The notes: a model not told the origin generated them from the sequence alone. A stretch of DNA of 64,000 bases from Martinezella lusitana (GCF_016901135.1 NZ_JAFEVL010000048.1:186001-250000), one strand, 5' to 3'. Shown: positions 33,572-43,265, counted from the first letter of the stretch. Translations and numbers: made by a program.

Positions 33572-34162
33572 TCAGTACGGAGGCGTCTTGCGGGCATGCT
33601 GTCGTTTGACTGCCTCGGTCCACCAGGAGAGGTCGTCGGCAAAGCGGGGAAAAGCTCTCGCAAGGGCATCGCCTCCGCTCCCGAAAGGTTTATTGTCAGC
33701 GTCCAATGCAGTCGAGATACTGGCGACGGCGAGGGTGCTTGAGATGACGACCATTCCCATCTCAGAAAGCGTGCCATGCCAGGGGACCGCCGCATGCGCG
33801 CCGGAAAAGCGGCCACCGGAGTAGCTGGCAATTGCGGCCGGCCGCCAAAACCATTCCTCAAGGTAATGATCAGTCAGGTTTTTTAGACCGGGTTGCATGC
33901 CCCAGTTGTATTCGCCTGTGACGAAAATAAATGCATCGGCTCCGCGAATTTTTGAGGCAAGCCTCTCCATTTCCGGGGGAGCCGAACCTTTGGGGTATTC
34001 CTTATACATTCGATCGAGCATCGGCAGTCCAACATCCTTCGCGTCGATCAGTTCCGCATCGTTTCCGCGCTGACGAAGGCTGGTTACGATATAATTCGCG
34101 AGACGGATGCCGAGGCGATCCGACCGGTAGGAGCCATAGAGAACCAGGATATTGTCGGTCAT
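33572..34162 (-). CDS. NADPH-dependent FMN reductase-like protein
   Basis: 196 aa flavodoxin-fold protein: phosphate loop LVLYGSYRSDRLGIRLANY at residues 6-24 and FIFVTGEYNWGMQPGLKNLTDHY contacting flavin. Likely an FMN-dependent quinone, azo or chromate-type reductase; the substrate is not known. It is divergent from the SnoaL-like gene at 34497 with a 334-bp space. Confidence 0.85.
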   Translation of the reverse strand: MTDNILVLYGSYRSDRLGIRLANYIVTSLRQRGNDAELIDAKDVGLPMLDRMYKEYPKGSAPPEMERLASKIRGADAFIFVTGEYNWGMQPGLKNLTDHYLEEWFWRPAAIASYSGGRFSGAHAAVPWHGTLSEMGMVVISSTLAVASISTALDADNKPFGSGGDALARAFPRFADDLSWWTEAVKRQHARKTPPY

Positions 34163-34496
34163 TGTTGATTATGTCCTCCATAGCCAACTCCGAAATGAAG
34201 CAGATGCGAGCCGTGACCACATTCATAGCGGGAAGGCAATGCGCAACGTCGGATGAAAAGTGATATAGGTCCAATTCTGGAACTTTGACAGGCGCTCCAA
34301 CAAAATGGCGCGGCCTTTCAATTCCAATTGACATCGCGACACCGATCGATCCGGAAGTGGCGGGAGCGCTACGAATTGGAACGTCAATCAGAACCACACT
34401 GTGATCCAAGTCCACTTTCGAAATTGCCAGGTCTCACAAGACAATCGCAGTACACCGTTTCCGGGCTTCAAGGATCGGCAATCTGGGGTAGCAAAG
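34163..34496. other. Intergenic region between FMN reductase and SnoaL-like genes
   Basis: 334 bp without a gene I can support. It should hold the two divergent promoters. The inverted pair CCAATT/GAATTGG (near 34270 and 34373) and a semi-palindrome CAATTCCAATTG at 34319-34330 are visible but neither is convincing as an operator. Confidence 0.4.
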
Positions 34497-34868
34497 ATGG
34501 ATGAGAATGAGATTCGAACGGCGCTCGATCGGCACTGGGCCGCCTCGGACGCAAATGAGTTCGATGTCGAGCACGATATATATCAGGAGAATGCACTGCT
34601 CGAGTACCCGCAATCGGGCGAACGCATCAGGGGGCGGAACAACATTCAAGCCTCTCGCATCGCGCAACCCAACTCCAAGCACTTCAGCGTGCGGCGTATC
34701 ATTGGTGCGGGGGACCTCTGGATTACGGAATTCATCCTTAGCTATGACAACAGTCCATCCTACTCGGTGAGCATAATGGAATTCCGGGATGGTAAAGTGG
34801 CCCGCGAGACCCAGTACTTCGGCGACCCGTTTGCGCCGGGACCGTCGCGAGCGCAATGGGTTGAATGA
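34497..34868 (+). CDS. SnoaL/NTF2-like protein
   Basis: 123 aa with the cone-shaped NTF2-like fold pattern: helix DENEIRTALDRHWAASDANEF, then YQENALLEYPQSGERIRGR and the strand SIMEFRDGKVARETQYFGDPF. Proteins of this type act as isomerases, cyclases or ligand-binding scaffolds; no reaction can be assigned. The start is taken at MDENEIR; the longer open frame upstream has no family-like sequence. Confidence 0.75.
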   Translation: MDENEIRTALDRHWAASDANEFDVEHDIYQENALLEYPQSGERIRGRNNIQASRIAQPNSKHFSVRRIIGAGDLWITEFILSYDNSPSYSVSIMEFRDGKVARETQYFGDPFAPGPSRAQWVE

Positions 34869-34886
34869 ACGAGATGAGGCGGACTA

Positions 34887-36788
34887 CTAGGTTTGCGACT
34901 CCGACGGTACGGAGGCACTCATTTCCTCGCCCGGAATATCGTCGAAGGAGGCGTAGTTGAGGTTATAGAGCTTCGAATAGAGCTTGCCGTTCGCCATGAG
35001 CTGGTTGTGGTTGCCACTTTCGATCAGCTGTCCATTTTGCAGCACGATGATGCGGTCGGCCTCGCGGATGGTGGCGAGCCGGTGGGCGATGACGAGGCCG
35101 GTGCGGCCTTCGAGCAGTTTCACCAGCGCCTTCTGGATCAGCATCTCCGTATAGCTGTCGATATTCGCCGTCGCTTCGTCGAGCACCAGGATCTTGGCAT
35201 CCGCGACAAGGGCGCGCGCGAAGCTGACGAGCTGGCGCTGCCCGAGCGAAAGTCCGCCGCCGCGTTCGCCGAGAATGGTGTCGTATCCATCAGGCAGCCG
35301 CACGATGAATTCATGTGCGCCGACAGCCTTTGCAGCCTCGATGGCCTCCTCGCGCGTTGCCTCCGCCTTGTTGTAGCGAATGTTCTCCAGCACCGAACCG
35401 GTAAAGAGGAAGGGTTCCTGCAGCACCATGGCGACCTGACGGCCAAGCGAATCCTGGGTGAGGGACCGCACGTCATGACCGCCAACCAGCACCTGGCCCT
35501 GCTGCACATCATAGAAACGATGAATGAGGGCCATGGAGCTCGATTTGCCCGACCCGGTCGGTCCGATCAGCGCCACGGTCTCACCGGGATTGACCTTGAA
35601 GCTGACGTTCTTCAGCACGGGATGCTGGGGATTGTAGCCGAAGACGACGTCGCGGAACTCGACCGAGCCATCCATGTCACGCGAAAGCTCCTTGGCATCG
35701 GGAGCATCCTTGATGTCGATCGGAACATCGAGCACCTCGGTCAACCGCTGGCCAGAAGCCATGGCGCGCTGCATGACCGAATATTGCATGGTCAGCGAGC
35801 GGATCGGGTCGAAGAAGCGCTGGATGTAGAACAGGAAGGCGACCATGATGCCGACATCGAGCTTGTGGTTCAGAACCATCGAGCCGCCGACGATGATGAC
35901 GATCGCCATCGCCATGCCGGTCAGCGTGTCGACGATCGGCACCATGACCTGGGCATAGCGTGCCGCGGTCAGATGTGTCTCGAGATTGGCATGCGCCTTG
36001 TCGTCGAAGAGGCCGAAATTGACGCCTTGCCGATGCATGCCCTGCACGGCGCGCACGCCATGGATCGCCTCCGCCAGCGCGCCACTGGTGACGGAGTTGG
36101 TCTCATGTGCGTTCATGAAGGCGACGCGTGCCTTCGGCAGCCAGAACAGCCGCACGATAAAGAGGATCGGCATGACGGACAGCGTCAGCAGGCCGAGCCG
36201 GAAATCGAGCGATAGCATGACGATGACGATACCGAAGAGCAGGGCGATGTCACCGACTGAGAGCACGGAAGTTTCAAGGAATTCCTGCATGGAGTTGACG
36301 TCGCCTTGCAGGCGCGACATCAGCCGGCCGGCCTCGGTCTTGTCCATGAAAGAGAGCGATACGTGCTGCAGGTGTGCGAACATCGCGCGGCGTATATCGA
36401 ACAGCACCTCTTCAGCGACCTGGCCGACATATGTCTCCTGTACGTAGCTCGCACCATAATTGATGACAATCGCCACCGCAAAGATCGCCAGCGCCAGCCA
36501 CAGCGCCGAATAATCGATGGCACCCGGCGCCATCGCATTGTCGATCGCATGGCGTATGACGAGCGGTATGACGATCTGCGACGCTGTGAACAGCAGCACG
36601 GCGACCACTGAAATATAGATCTGGCGGCGATAGGGGCTGACAAAGGCCCAGATGCGGCGAATGATCTTGGTGTCGAAGACCTTACCGAAGATTTCCTCTT
36701 CGACGCGATGCGAACCGACGACTGCACGGGGAGGGCGACGCCCATCCTCGCGCACGTCGTTGCGCTCGGTTTCGATAGTTTCCGACAT
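34887..36788 (-). CDS. ABC exporter half (MsbA/MdlB-like)
   Basis: 633 aa: a six-helix membrane domain (about residues 50-350) fused to an ATPase. Walker A GPTGSGKSS, signature LSLGQRQLVSFARAL and Walker B ILVLDEATANID are present. The canonical LSGGQ is replaced by LSLGQ here. Paired with the upstream half-transporter two bases away, it most likely forms a heterodimeric exporter of lipids, peptides or drugs. Confidence 0.92.
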   Translation of the reverse strand: MSETIETERNDVREDGRRPPRAVVGSHRVEEEIFGKVFDTKIIRRIWAFVSPYRRQIYISVVAVLLFTASQIVIPLVIRHAIDNAMAPGAIDYSALWLALAIFAVAIVINYGASYVQETYVGQVAEEVLFDIRRAMFAHLQHVSLSFMDKTEAGRLMSRLQGDVNSMQEFLETSVLSVGDIALLFGIVIVMLSLDFRLGLLTLSVMPILFIVRLFWLPKARVAFMNAHETNSVTSGALAEAIHGVRAVQGMHRQGVNFGLFDDKAHANLETHLTAARYAQVMVPIVDTLTGMAMAIVIIVGGSMVLNHKLDVGIMVAFLFYIQRFFDPIRSLTMQYSVMQRAMASGQRLTEVLDVPIDIKDAPDAKELSRDMDGSVEFRDVVFGYNPQHPVLKNVSFKVNPGETVALIGPTGSGKSSSMALIHRFYDVQQGQVLVGGHDVRSLTQDSLGRQVAMVLQEPFLFTGSVLENIRYNKAEATREEAIEAAKAVGAHEFIVRLPDGYDTILGERGGGLSLGQRQLVSFARALVADAKILVLDEATANIDSYTEMLIQKALVKLLEGRTGLVIAHRLATIREADRIIVLQNGQLIESGNHNQLMANGKLYSKLYNLNYASFDDIPGEEMSASVPSESQT

Positions 36789-36790
36789 TG

Positions 36791-38680
36791 TCAGACCTCC
36801 CCTTTCGCTCTTGCGAGCCTGCCGCCGGATGTCTTGGCGACATCGTCCTCCGGGCGAACCTGCAGATCGTAAAGCGCCTTGTACCGCCCTCCCGCGGCCA
36901 ACAGCTGCTCATGGGTCCCGCGCTCGACGATCTCGCCATCCTCGATGAACAGGATCTGGTCGGCATGCATCAGCGAGCTCAGCCTGTGAGCGACAACCAG
37001 CGTCACCCTGTCGCGGGCAAAGCGCTTCATGGCGCTGCGGATGCGCTGTTCCGTCGCCGCATCGATCGCGGCCGTGGAATCGTCGAACACCATGACAGCC
37101 GGTTTCAGCATCAGCGTGCGTGCGATCGTCAGGCGCTGGCGCTGGCCGCCGGAAAGCGACACGCCGCGCTCGCCGACGACAGTGGTGTAGCCGGCCGGCA
37201 GGCCGAGAATGTAGTTGTGCAGCTGCGCCGACTCGGCCGCACGCTCGATGCGGACCTCCTTGGCCCAGGGGTCGCCATAGGCAATGTTGTTCTCGATACT
37301 CGTCGTGAACAGAAAGGAATCTTGCTGCACGACGGCAACATTCTGTCGCAAGGATTGCAGCGTCGCCTTGCGGATATCCTGGCCGTCGATGGTGATCCGG
37401 CCAGAGGTGATGTCGTAGAAGCGCGGGATGAGATGCGCGATGGTGGATTTGCCGCTGCCAGGCGGGCCGACGATGCCGATCGTTTCGCCGCGTCTTGCCT
37501 CGAAACTGATATTCTTCAGCACCGGCCGCTTTTCCGGACCCGGATAGCTGAAGCCGACATTCTCGAAGCGCAGCACACCCTCCATTACCGCAAGCGGCTT
37601 TGCGTCCGGCGCGTCCTTGATGGCGATATCGAGATCGAGCAGCGCAAAGAGGCGCGAGCCGCAGGTCGAGGCGCGGGCGAAGGCATTGACCATCAGCCCG
37701 AGCTGGCGCACCGGCATCTGCAGGATGGTCATGAAGGTCAGGAAGGAGGCGAGGGTGCCGACGCTGATCTCACCCGCGATCACCTTCAGACCGCCCATCC
37801 AGAGCACGAGACCCATGGCGATGAAAAAGGAGAGGTTCATCGCGCTGGTATTGATGACGCGGATGCCGACACGCTTGTGGGCGAGGGACAAAGCGCTATG
37901 CGACGCCCGGTCGAACTTCGCAATTTCGTGCATCTGGGCTGCGAAAGCGCGGACAACGCGGATGCCGCCGAGATTCTCTTCCATCACGCGTGTGAGTACC
38001 GAGAGGCGTTCCTGCAGGTCGAGCCATGTCGAGCGCAATCTCAGCTGGGTGACAGAGGAGCGCCACGCCACGAAGGGCACGAAGCTCAAGGCCAGCAGGC
38101 CGAGCACCACATCCGTCGACAGCAGCATGTAGGCGCCGACGCCGATCAGCATGCTCAGCAGCAGCATGCGCACCAGCGCGGTGGAGAAATACATGCGCAC
38201 CCCTTCCAGATCGAGCAGCCCGACGGTGATGAGATCGCCAGAATGCATCTTGTCGTGGAAGCTGAAGGAGAGCTGCTGGATCTTTTCGTAGCAGGCGAGC
38301 CTGAGCTCGTAGCCCATATGATGACCGACGGCCTCGCTGTAGTAGTTCTGCACCATCGTGAACAGGCCGCGCAGGATGCTGACCGTGAGCAGGAGCAGGG
38401 CGGTCGTCATCAAAGCATTCTCGGCGATCTGGCCCGCAGCGCCACCGGCGATCGCCGTCTGCGTCTGGTCGACTGCGTGGCCGAGCAGGCGCGGTATCAT
38501 CAACTGCAACGTTGCAGCTACAAAAGTTGCCCCAATGGCGAAGCTTGTCTGCCATGGATGGCGCAGCGTCATATGGGTGATCCGCACGATCGTCGAGAGA
38601 CCTTGCCCCCAACCGGCCGCATTGACATGCGCACGCGAAGCCAAGGACTTCGCGGCGCTTCTTGATGAATCGCTGCTCAC
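36791..38680 (-). CDS. ABC exporter half (MdlA-like)
   Basis: About 629 aa. Membrane domain with six helices, then Walker A GPPGSGKST, signature VSLSGGQRQRLTIARTL and Walker B PAVMVFDDSTAAID. In the Walker B the usual catalytic Glu after the Asp is Asp (DDS), so this half carries the degenerate ATPase site, while its partner keeps DEA. This is the standard pattern of an asymmetric heterodimer. GTG at 38680 gives a length close to the partner; a TTG 37 codons upstream is open but has no ribosome site. Confidence 0.9.
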   Translation of the reverse strand: MSSDSSRSAAKSLASRAHVNAAGWGQGLSTIVRITHMTLRHPWQTSFAIGATFVAATLQLMIPRLLGHAVDQTQTAIAGGAAGQIAENALMTTALLLLTVSILRGLFTMVQNYYSEAVGHHMGYELRLACYEKIQQLSFSFHDKMHSGDLITVGLLDLEGVRMYFSTALVRMLLLSMLIGVGAYMLLSTDVVLGLLALSFVPFVAWRSSVTQLRLRSTWLDLQERLSVLTRVMEENLGGIRVVRAFAAQMHEIAKFDRASHSALSLAHKRVGIRVINTSAMNLSFFIAMGLVLWMGGLKVIAGEISVGTLASFLTFMTILQMPVRQLGLMVNAFARASTCGSRLFALLDLDIAIKDAPDAKPLAVMEGVLRFENVGFSYPGPEKRPVLKNISFEARRGETIGIVGPPGSGKSTIAHLIPRFYDITSGRITIDGQDIRKATLQSLRQNVAVVQQDSFLFTTSIENNIAYGDPWAKEVRIERAAESAQLHNYILGLPAGYTTVVGERGVSLSGGQRQRLTIARTLMLKPAVMVFDDSTAAIDAATEQRIRSAMKRFARDRVTLVVAHRLSSLMHADQILFIEDGEIVERGTHEQLLAAGGRYKALYDLQVRPEDDVAKTSGGRLARAKGEV

Positions 38681-38909
38681 GCTTTTATCCAGGTATTTTC
38701 GAACGAGGCGGGCCCGGAGTCGGGTTCGTATCTCAGGGGAAATATTGATAGGATGAATTTCGCCGATTCCGTGGCGACGTTCAAGAGTCAATTGGTCACA
38801 AGTACCGCGCGAACGTTAGATTGCGTGTTCGAAAAATTTTCGAGGCGATGTCGGAGCGATAATCGGCGAGACGTCCTTTGGGCACGACCCCAGAAGCACG
38901 GAGGACATC

Positions 38910-39566
38910 ATGCGCAAGGTCATAGCAGCGACATTCATCAGCCTTGACGGCGTCATGCAGGCACCCGGCGGCCCGCAAGAGGATCCGACCGGCGGTTTCA
39001 AGCATGGCGGCTGGACATTTCATTATTTCGACGAAGCCACGGGCAAGGCGCTTTTCGAGGTTTTCGACAAGCCGTTCGACCTGCTGCTCGGACGCAAGAC
39101 TTACGATATTTTCGCCGCCCATTGGCCGCATGTCGGCGACGACGATCCCATCGCCAAGCAGTTCAACAAGATCACCAAATATGTCGCGACGCGCGGAAGC
39201 GGCAAACTGGATTGGAACAACAGCCGATCGCTCGGTAGCGATGTCGTTGCAGCGATCAAGCAATTGAAGGCGGGCGAGGGGCCGGACCTGCTGATCCAGG
39301 GCAGCAGCAACCTCATCCAGACCTTGCTTCGCAACGGGCTTATCGACGAATTCAGCCTGCTGACCTTTCCGCTTGTGCTTGGCGGCGGCAAGAAGCTCTT
39401 CGGTGACGGTGCCGTGCCTGCGGCAATGAAGCTCCTGCGCACCCAAATCTCTCCGACCGGGGTCATCATGGCGACCTATCAGCCGGCCGGCTCGGTGAAG
39501 ACGGGCTCGTTCGCCTTGCCGGATCCGTCCGACGAGGAGATCGAGCGGCGTAACAGGCTGAAATGA
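38910..39566 (+). CDS. Dihydrofolate reductase-like (RibD C-terminal domain) protein
   Basis: 218 aa: VIAATFISLDGVMQAPGGP at the N-terminus, FDLLLGRKTYDIF, and the NADPH-side block LLIQGSSNLIQTLLRNGLIDEF. The RibD_C family reduces pyrimidine or folate-like substrates; this single-domain form is common as a stand-alone protein of unknown role. It is divergent from the ABC pair and convergent with the LysR gene. Confidence 0.85.
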   Translation: MRKVIAATFISLDGVMQAPGGPQEDPTGGFKHGGWTFHYFDEATGKALFEVFDKPFDLLLGRKTYDIFAAHWPHVGDDDPIAKQFNKITKYVATRGSGKLDWNNSRSLGSDVVAAIKQLKAGEGPDLLIQGSSNLIQTLLRNGLIDEFSLLTFPLVLGGGKKLFGDGAVPAAMKLLRTQISPTGVIMATYQPAGSVKTGSFALPDPSDEEIERRNRLK

Positions 39567-39607
39567 CCGTAGAGGCGGGGAGCTCGAAGAGGTGTCTCCG
39601 ATCGAGA

Positions 39608-40501
39608 CTAGGCTTCGTGCTCCCGACCGCTTCGGAGTTCGCGAAGGGATTTCATGATTTCGCGAAGACCCTTTGTGAGATGCTTGTCCCGACGCAACAC
39701 TATGCCGAGTTGCCGAACGAGCCTCGGCTTGAGCGGCGAGGTGACCAGCAGGTCCGACTTGTCCCGCCTCAGCGCCATATCCGGAAGGATGGACCATCCG
39801 AGGCCGGCGGCGACCAGCTCCTTGATGGCCTCGACGCTTCCGAACTCCATGGCCGGCTCAGGGCGAACCCCAGCCGCCGCGAACCATTCGTTCGTGGCGC
39901 GACGCGTGTTTCCGCCTTCGTAAAGCAGTAGCGTCTTGTCTTTCATGAATTCCACATCCGGCCCGCCTTCCGGTATGACGCTTCCCTTTGGCCCCACAGC
40001 CAAAAGCTCGTCATCATCGAACGGTTCGACCTCGAGCGAACGGCCGGTCGCGGGCAGGGCTACCACTGCCAGGTCCAACGCATTGGTTTCGAGATCGCGC
40101 AGAATCTCGTCAATATTGCCGATACGGACGATGATTTCGAGATCAGGCATGCGCTTCTTGGCTATGGCGATGGCCCGCGGTAGCAGATGGATCGATGCCG
40201 TGCCGCCGCTGCCGATCCGCACGCGGCCGACCGATCCCTCGCGAAAAGGCGTCATCGCCTCTTCTGCCATGGAGCAGGCTTCGATGATACGGCGCGCTTG
40301 GGGAAGGAGCTCAAGTCCGGCGGGAGACGGCTGTGCCCGCCGTCCCACACGCTCGATCAGCCGCACGCCGAGGCGCTGTTCCAGAAGCTTCACCTGCAAG
40401 CTGACGGCGGGCTGCGTCAGCCCGACCTTGTCGGCAGCAGCCGTGAAGCTGCCGAGATCGACGACGCTGACAAAGGCGGCGAGTTGATCCAGATTGAGCA
40501 T
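39608..40501 (-). CDS. LysR family transcriptional regulator
   Basis: 297 aa. HTH at residues 1-60 (LDQLAAFVSVVDLGSFTAAADKVGLTQPAVSLQVKLLEQ), then the two-lobed effector domain (RVRIGSGGTASIHLLPRAI, ALDLAVVALPA). Nothing identifies its ligand. It faces away from the DUF1127 gene with 72 bp between, the usual LysR/target layout, so control of that gene is possible. Confidence 0.88.
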   Translation of the reverse strand: MLNLDQLAAFVSVVDLGSFTAAADKVGLTQPAVSLQVKLLEQRLGVRLIERVGRRAQPSPAGLELLPQARRIIEACSMAEEAMTPFREGSVGRVRIGSGGTASIHLLPRAIAIAKKRMPDLEIIVRIGNIDEILRDLETNALDLAVVALPATGRSLEVEPFDDDELLAVGPKGSVIPEGGPDVEFMKDKTLLLYEGGNTRRATNEWFAAAGVRPEPAMEFGSVEAIKELVAAGLGWSILPDMALRRDKSDLLVTSPLKPRLVRQLGIVLRRDKHLTKGLREIMKSLRELRSGREHEA

Positions 40502-40573
40502 CAGAAGGATTCCTTATGGATTGCATTAAGACCATAAGCTTCCTTCGCGGCATGTGCCAGTGCATCCTAAGCC

Positions 40574-40831
40574 ATGTCCGATGAGATGAGCTTGGGAAAT
40601 ATGCAGATGACAATTGATATCGAAAGATCGACGGCAGCGATGCCGAACGTGGACAAGGACAGACGAAAGCCGGGATTCCTGCGGCCTGCACTGGCAGCGC
40701 TTTTGTCCTATCTCGAAAAGCGAGAGACAAGAAGCAATCTGCGCGATCTGACCGATGACCAGCTTCGGGACATCGGCGTGACACCCGCGGAAGCGCGCGC
40801 CGAAGTCAACAAGTCGTGGTTCTGGGGTTAG
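40574..40831 (+). CDS. DUF1127 domain-containing protein
   Basis: 85 aa (or 74 aa from an internal ATG preceded by GGGAAAT). The C-terminal domain reads LRDLTDDQLRDIGVTPAEARAEV, the Arg-rich helical DUF1127 motif. Alphaproteobacterial members have been implicated in RNA turnover and in phosphate, carbon or arginine responses. The N-terminal 40 residues are disordered and specific. Divergent from the LysR gene. Start uncertain. Confidence 0.82.
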   Translation: MSDEMSLGNMQMTIDIERSTAAMPNVDKDRRKPGFLRPALAALLSYLEKRETRSNLRDLTDDQLRDIGVTPAEARAEVNKSWFWG

Positions 40832-41058
40832 ACGGTCGAAGAGGCCCGAGCCGATGGCCGGAAACTTTGAACAGCAGTACGTTGCAGGTTGTTCGACGGA
40901 GGAGGGGCCTACCAGCGATATCTGAGCGAGGCGGATAACCCGTTTTTTGTGGCACCGTTCTTTTTTCCGCCACAGATTTGCCCGATCTATCGCCTTCGAA
41001 AACCGACAGTTCCCCCGGTTGCCCGCCAGCCCGTCAATCACAGAGACTGCAGACATTC

Positions 41059-41910
41059 ATGTTCAAGACGTCCTCCTTGCTCCTCGCCACGGCGATCTCA
41101 TCCGCATTCCTTCTCGGCACCATTTCGACGGCAGAGGCCGGGCAGGCGAGCTACCTCGTGGATGTGAAGAGTGGCCAGACGCTGGAGGCATCGAACCAGG
41201 ATGAGCTGAACTATCCGGCTTCGCTCACGAAGATGATGACGCTCTATCTTGCCTTCGAAGCGCTGCATGACGGCCGCCTGAAGTGGGATCAAAATTTGAC
41301 CATGTCGGAGAATGCCGAAAGCAAGGAGCCCTTCAAACTGGCAGTCGGCGTCGGCCACAAGGTCACCGTGCGCGAAGCGGTCGAGGGTATCGTCGTCCTC
41401 TCGGCCAATGACGCAGCCGTTGCGATCGGGGAGCAGCTCGGCGGCTCCGAGGATAGTTTCGGCAAGATGATGACCGGAAAGGCGCATCAGCTCGGCATGA
41501 GCAACACCGTCTTCAAGAATGCCTCCGGCCTGCCGGATCCGGAGCAGGTGACGACAGCTCGCGACCTGGCAACGCTCGGCGTTGCGCTGATGCGGGACTT
41601 TCCGGAGGAGTTCAAGCTCTTCTCGATGCGCGGCATAAAATTCCGCGGCATGAAACTGCGCGGCCATAACAATCTGATGTATCGCTATGCCGGCGCCGAT
41701 GGCATCAAGACCGGCTATACCGATGCTTCCGGCTACAATCTCGTGACATCTGCGACGAAGAACGGCCGCCGCGTCGTCGGTGTCGTGATGGGCGAAAAGA
41801 CCGCGCGGATTCGCGATGACAAGATGGCAAGCCTTTTGGACACCTATCCGCCGGTGGCTCCCACAGCCACGGTATCTGTTGGTACCGCCAAGCAGACCTT
41901 GGCGAACTGA
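41059..41910 (+). CDS. D-alanyl-D-alanine carboxypeptidase (PBP5-like), full active site
   Basis: 283 aa with a signal peptide ending near STAEA. All three penicillin-binding motifs are canonical: SLTK in YPASLTKMMTLY, SAN in VLSANDAAVA, and KTG in GIKTGYTDASG. It trims the terminal D-Ala of peptidoglycan pentapeptides. It lacks the C-terminal PBP5 beta-domain and amphipathic anchor, so it may be soluble in the periplasm. Contrast with the second carboxypeptidase at 51345-52556. Confidence 0.92.
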   Translation: MFKTSSLLLATAISSAFLLGTISTAEAGQASYLVDVKSGQTLEASNQDELNYPASLTKMMTLYLAFEALHDGRLKWDQNLTMSENAESKEPFKLAVGVGHKVTVREAVEGIVVLSANDAAVAIGEQLGGSEDSFGKMMTGKAHQLGMSNTVFKNASGLPDPEQVTTARDLATLGVALMRDFPEEFKLFSMRGIKFRGMKLRGHNNLMYRYAGADGIKTGYTDASGYNLVTSATKNGRRVVGVVMGEKTARIRDDKMASLLDTYPPVAPTATVSVGTAKQTLAN

Positions 41911-42077
41911 TCTTCGCGTCTAAAGTCGAACTCAGACCGGTTTCTGCCCCCGATGATCATTTCGTCGTCGGCGGCGGATTGAGGTGGCTTGTTCGTTCGG
42001 TGAAACCGGACACGGGTACGGGAGGATGAGCGGCAAGCACGATCTGTGCTGGAGCGGCCGCCTTTGTCTTCCACTGT

Positions 42078-42461
42078 TTACTTGGCCTCCGGCATGGAGA
42101 ACATCGGATTGCCGCTCGCGGTGGCAGAGGCGGGCACTTCTTCCTGCATTACGTCCCAATGCTCGGCCACCTTGCCATCGGCCAGGCGGAAGATATCGAC
42201 TGCAACCATCGGCTTTGGACCCCACCCCACATAGCGTCCATGCACCATCACAAGATCGCCTTCGGTGACGACCATGCCGGGTTCATAGGAAAAGTCCTTG
42301 CCAAGGCTGGCGATGAGACCAGGAATAGCTGCCGGGCCGTCCGGGATCGAGGGATTATGCTGGATATAGTTGGGCGCGAAATATTGCGCGACGATGCTAG
42401 GGTCGCGATCGATGAAGGCGCCAGTCAAGACACGCAGTGCGATCTGCCTGTTGGTTTCCAT
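42078..42461 (-). CDS. SnoaL-like polyketide-cyclase-fold protein
   Basis: 127 aa NTF2-like fold: RQIALRVLTGAFIDRDPSIV, then NYIQHNPSIPDGPAAI with the catalytic-type His, and the strand VAVDIFRLADGKVAEHWDV. Members are found as monooxygenase-like or isomerase proteins; no substrate can be given. AAGGAGA lies seven bases upstream of the ATG. It is divergent from a TetR gene, whose operator-like dyad lies in between. Confidence 0.82.
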   Translation of the reverse strand: METNRQIALRVLTGAFIDRDPSIVAQYFAPNYIQHNPSIPDGPAAIPGLIASLGKDFSYEPGMVVTEGDLVMVHGRYVGWGPKPMVAVDIFRLADGKVAEHWDVMQEEVPASATASGNPMFSMPEAK

Positions 42462-42486
42462 GGACTTATCTCCTTGCGTAATTGCC

Positions 42487-42502
42487 TGCCTGCCGACAGG
42501 TA
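42487..42502. promoter_or_regulatory. Putative TetR operator
   Basis: TGCCTG CCGA CAGGTA, a dyad with 5 of 6 arm positions matching, placed 26 bp upstream of the SnoaL-like ATG and 79 bp upstream of the TetR ATG. The location between divergent genes supports a regulatory role. Pattern only. Confidence 0.4.
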
Positions 42503-42580
42503 GACAAACTAGCGGACTGTCATTGATTGAGTCAAGCACCTACCTTATGACAGGGAAGGAAACAGGTACGGAGCAATAGA

Positions 42581-43117
42581 ATGGACGTTCGCGAGGCTAT
42601 CCTGAAGTCCGCGGAGGCTCGCATGAGAGTGGGCGGCTACCATGGCTGCAGTTTTCGAGAGATAGCCAGCGATGTCGGGATCAAGAGCGCGAGTGTATAC
42701 TATCATTTTGCGACCAAAGCGGAATTAGGTGCAGCGATGGTCGCCCGCTACGAAGCGAGAGTGCTCGCGGCGATCGGCAACCCCGAGGACGACCGGGAAT
42801 TGACAGTCAAGCTTGACGGCATGCGGGCAACTTTCCGCGCAGGGTTGGCCCGCGGGGACGGCATGTGCCTTTGTGGTGTTTTGGCGACCGAAATACATAG
42901 TCTGCCGTCTCTCGTCGTTGCTGCAACACGGCATTACTTTCTGGCTTGCAATGAATGGCTATGCCAAGCTCTCGTCTGCGCCGATGTCGGAGAACCTTCT
43001 CGCAAGGCATTTCGTCTTACTGCACTCCTGCAAGGAGCGATGATGCAGGCGATTGCCCTCGACGATCTCGCGGTCTACGACGCCGCCCTGGAGGGATTTC
43101 ATCGCGAGGGGCCATGA
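42581..43117 (+). CDS. TetR family transcriptional regulator
   Basis: 178 aa. HTH at residues 5-50 (ILKSAEARMRVGGYHGCSFREIASDVGIKSASVYYHFATK). The C-terminal ligand domain is short and helical and holds several Cys (MCLCGVLATEI). Divergent from a SnoaL-like gene with about 120 bp between, which is its probable target together with itself. Inducer unknown. Confidence 0.88.
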   Translation: MDVREAILKSAEARMRVGGYHGCSFREIASDVGIKSASVYYHFATKAELGAAMVARYEARVLAAIGNPEDDRELTVKLDGMRATFRAGLARGDGMCLCGVLATEIHSLPSLVVAATRHYFLACNEWLCQALVCADVGEPSRKAFRLTALLQGAMMQAIALDDLAVYDAALEGFHREGP

Positions 43118-43265
43118 TCCGAAATCTCCAAAGCGAAACCATTGAAATCGTTGGCATATCGCACTTGGAAATAGAACGTACACGGGCGCAAACAAACATC
43201 AGATAAGATAGATTATGGAACTAAATCTCGTATAGGCTTATGACGGGAACCGATATATATCTTAG

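Noticed and set aside
34316..34331. 16-bp identity TTTCAATTCCAATTGA with the 5' end of tgt (28088).
   Set aside because: One base more matches on the left (17 bp), but a single match of this size in 64 kb can arise by chance, and nothing else around it is shared. It is also a simple semi-palindrome.
41980..42070. tRNA-like feel of the sequence after the PBP5-type gene (a small reading frame RSSTDRACRSS...).
   Set aside because: I could not fold a cloverleaf: no paired acceptor stem and no T-loop TTCGAAT.
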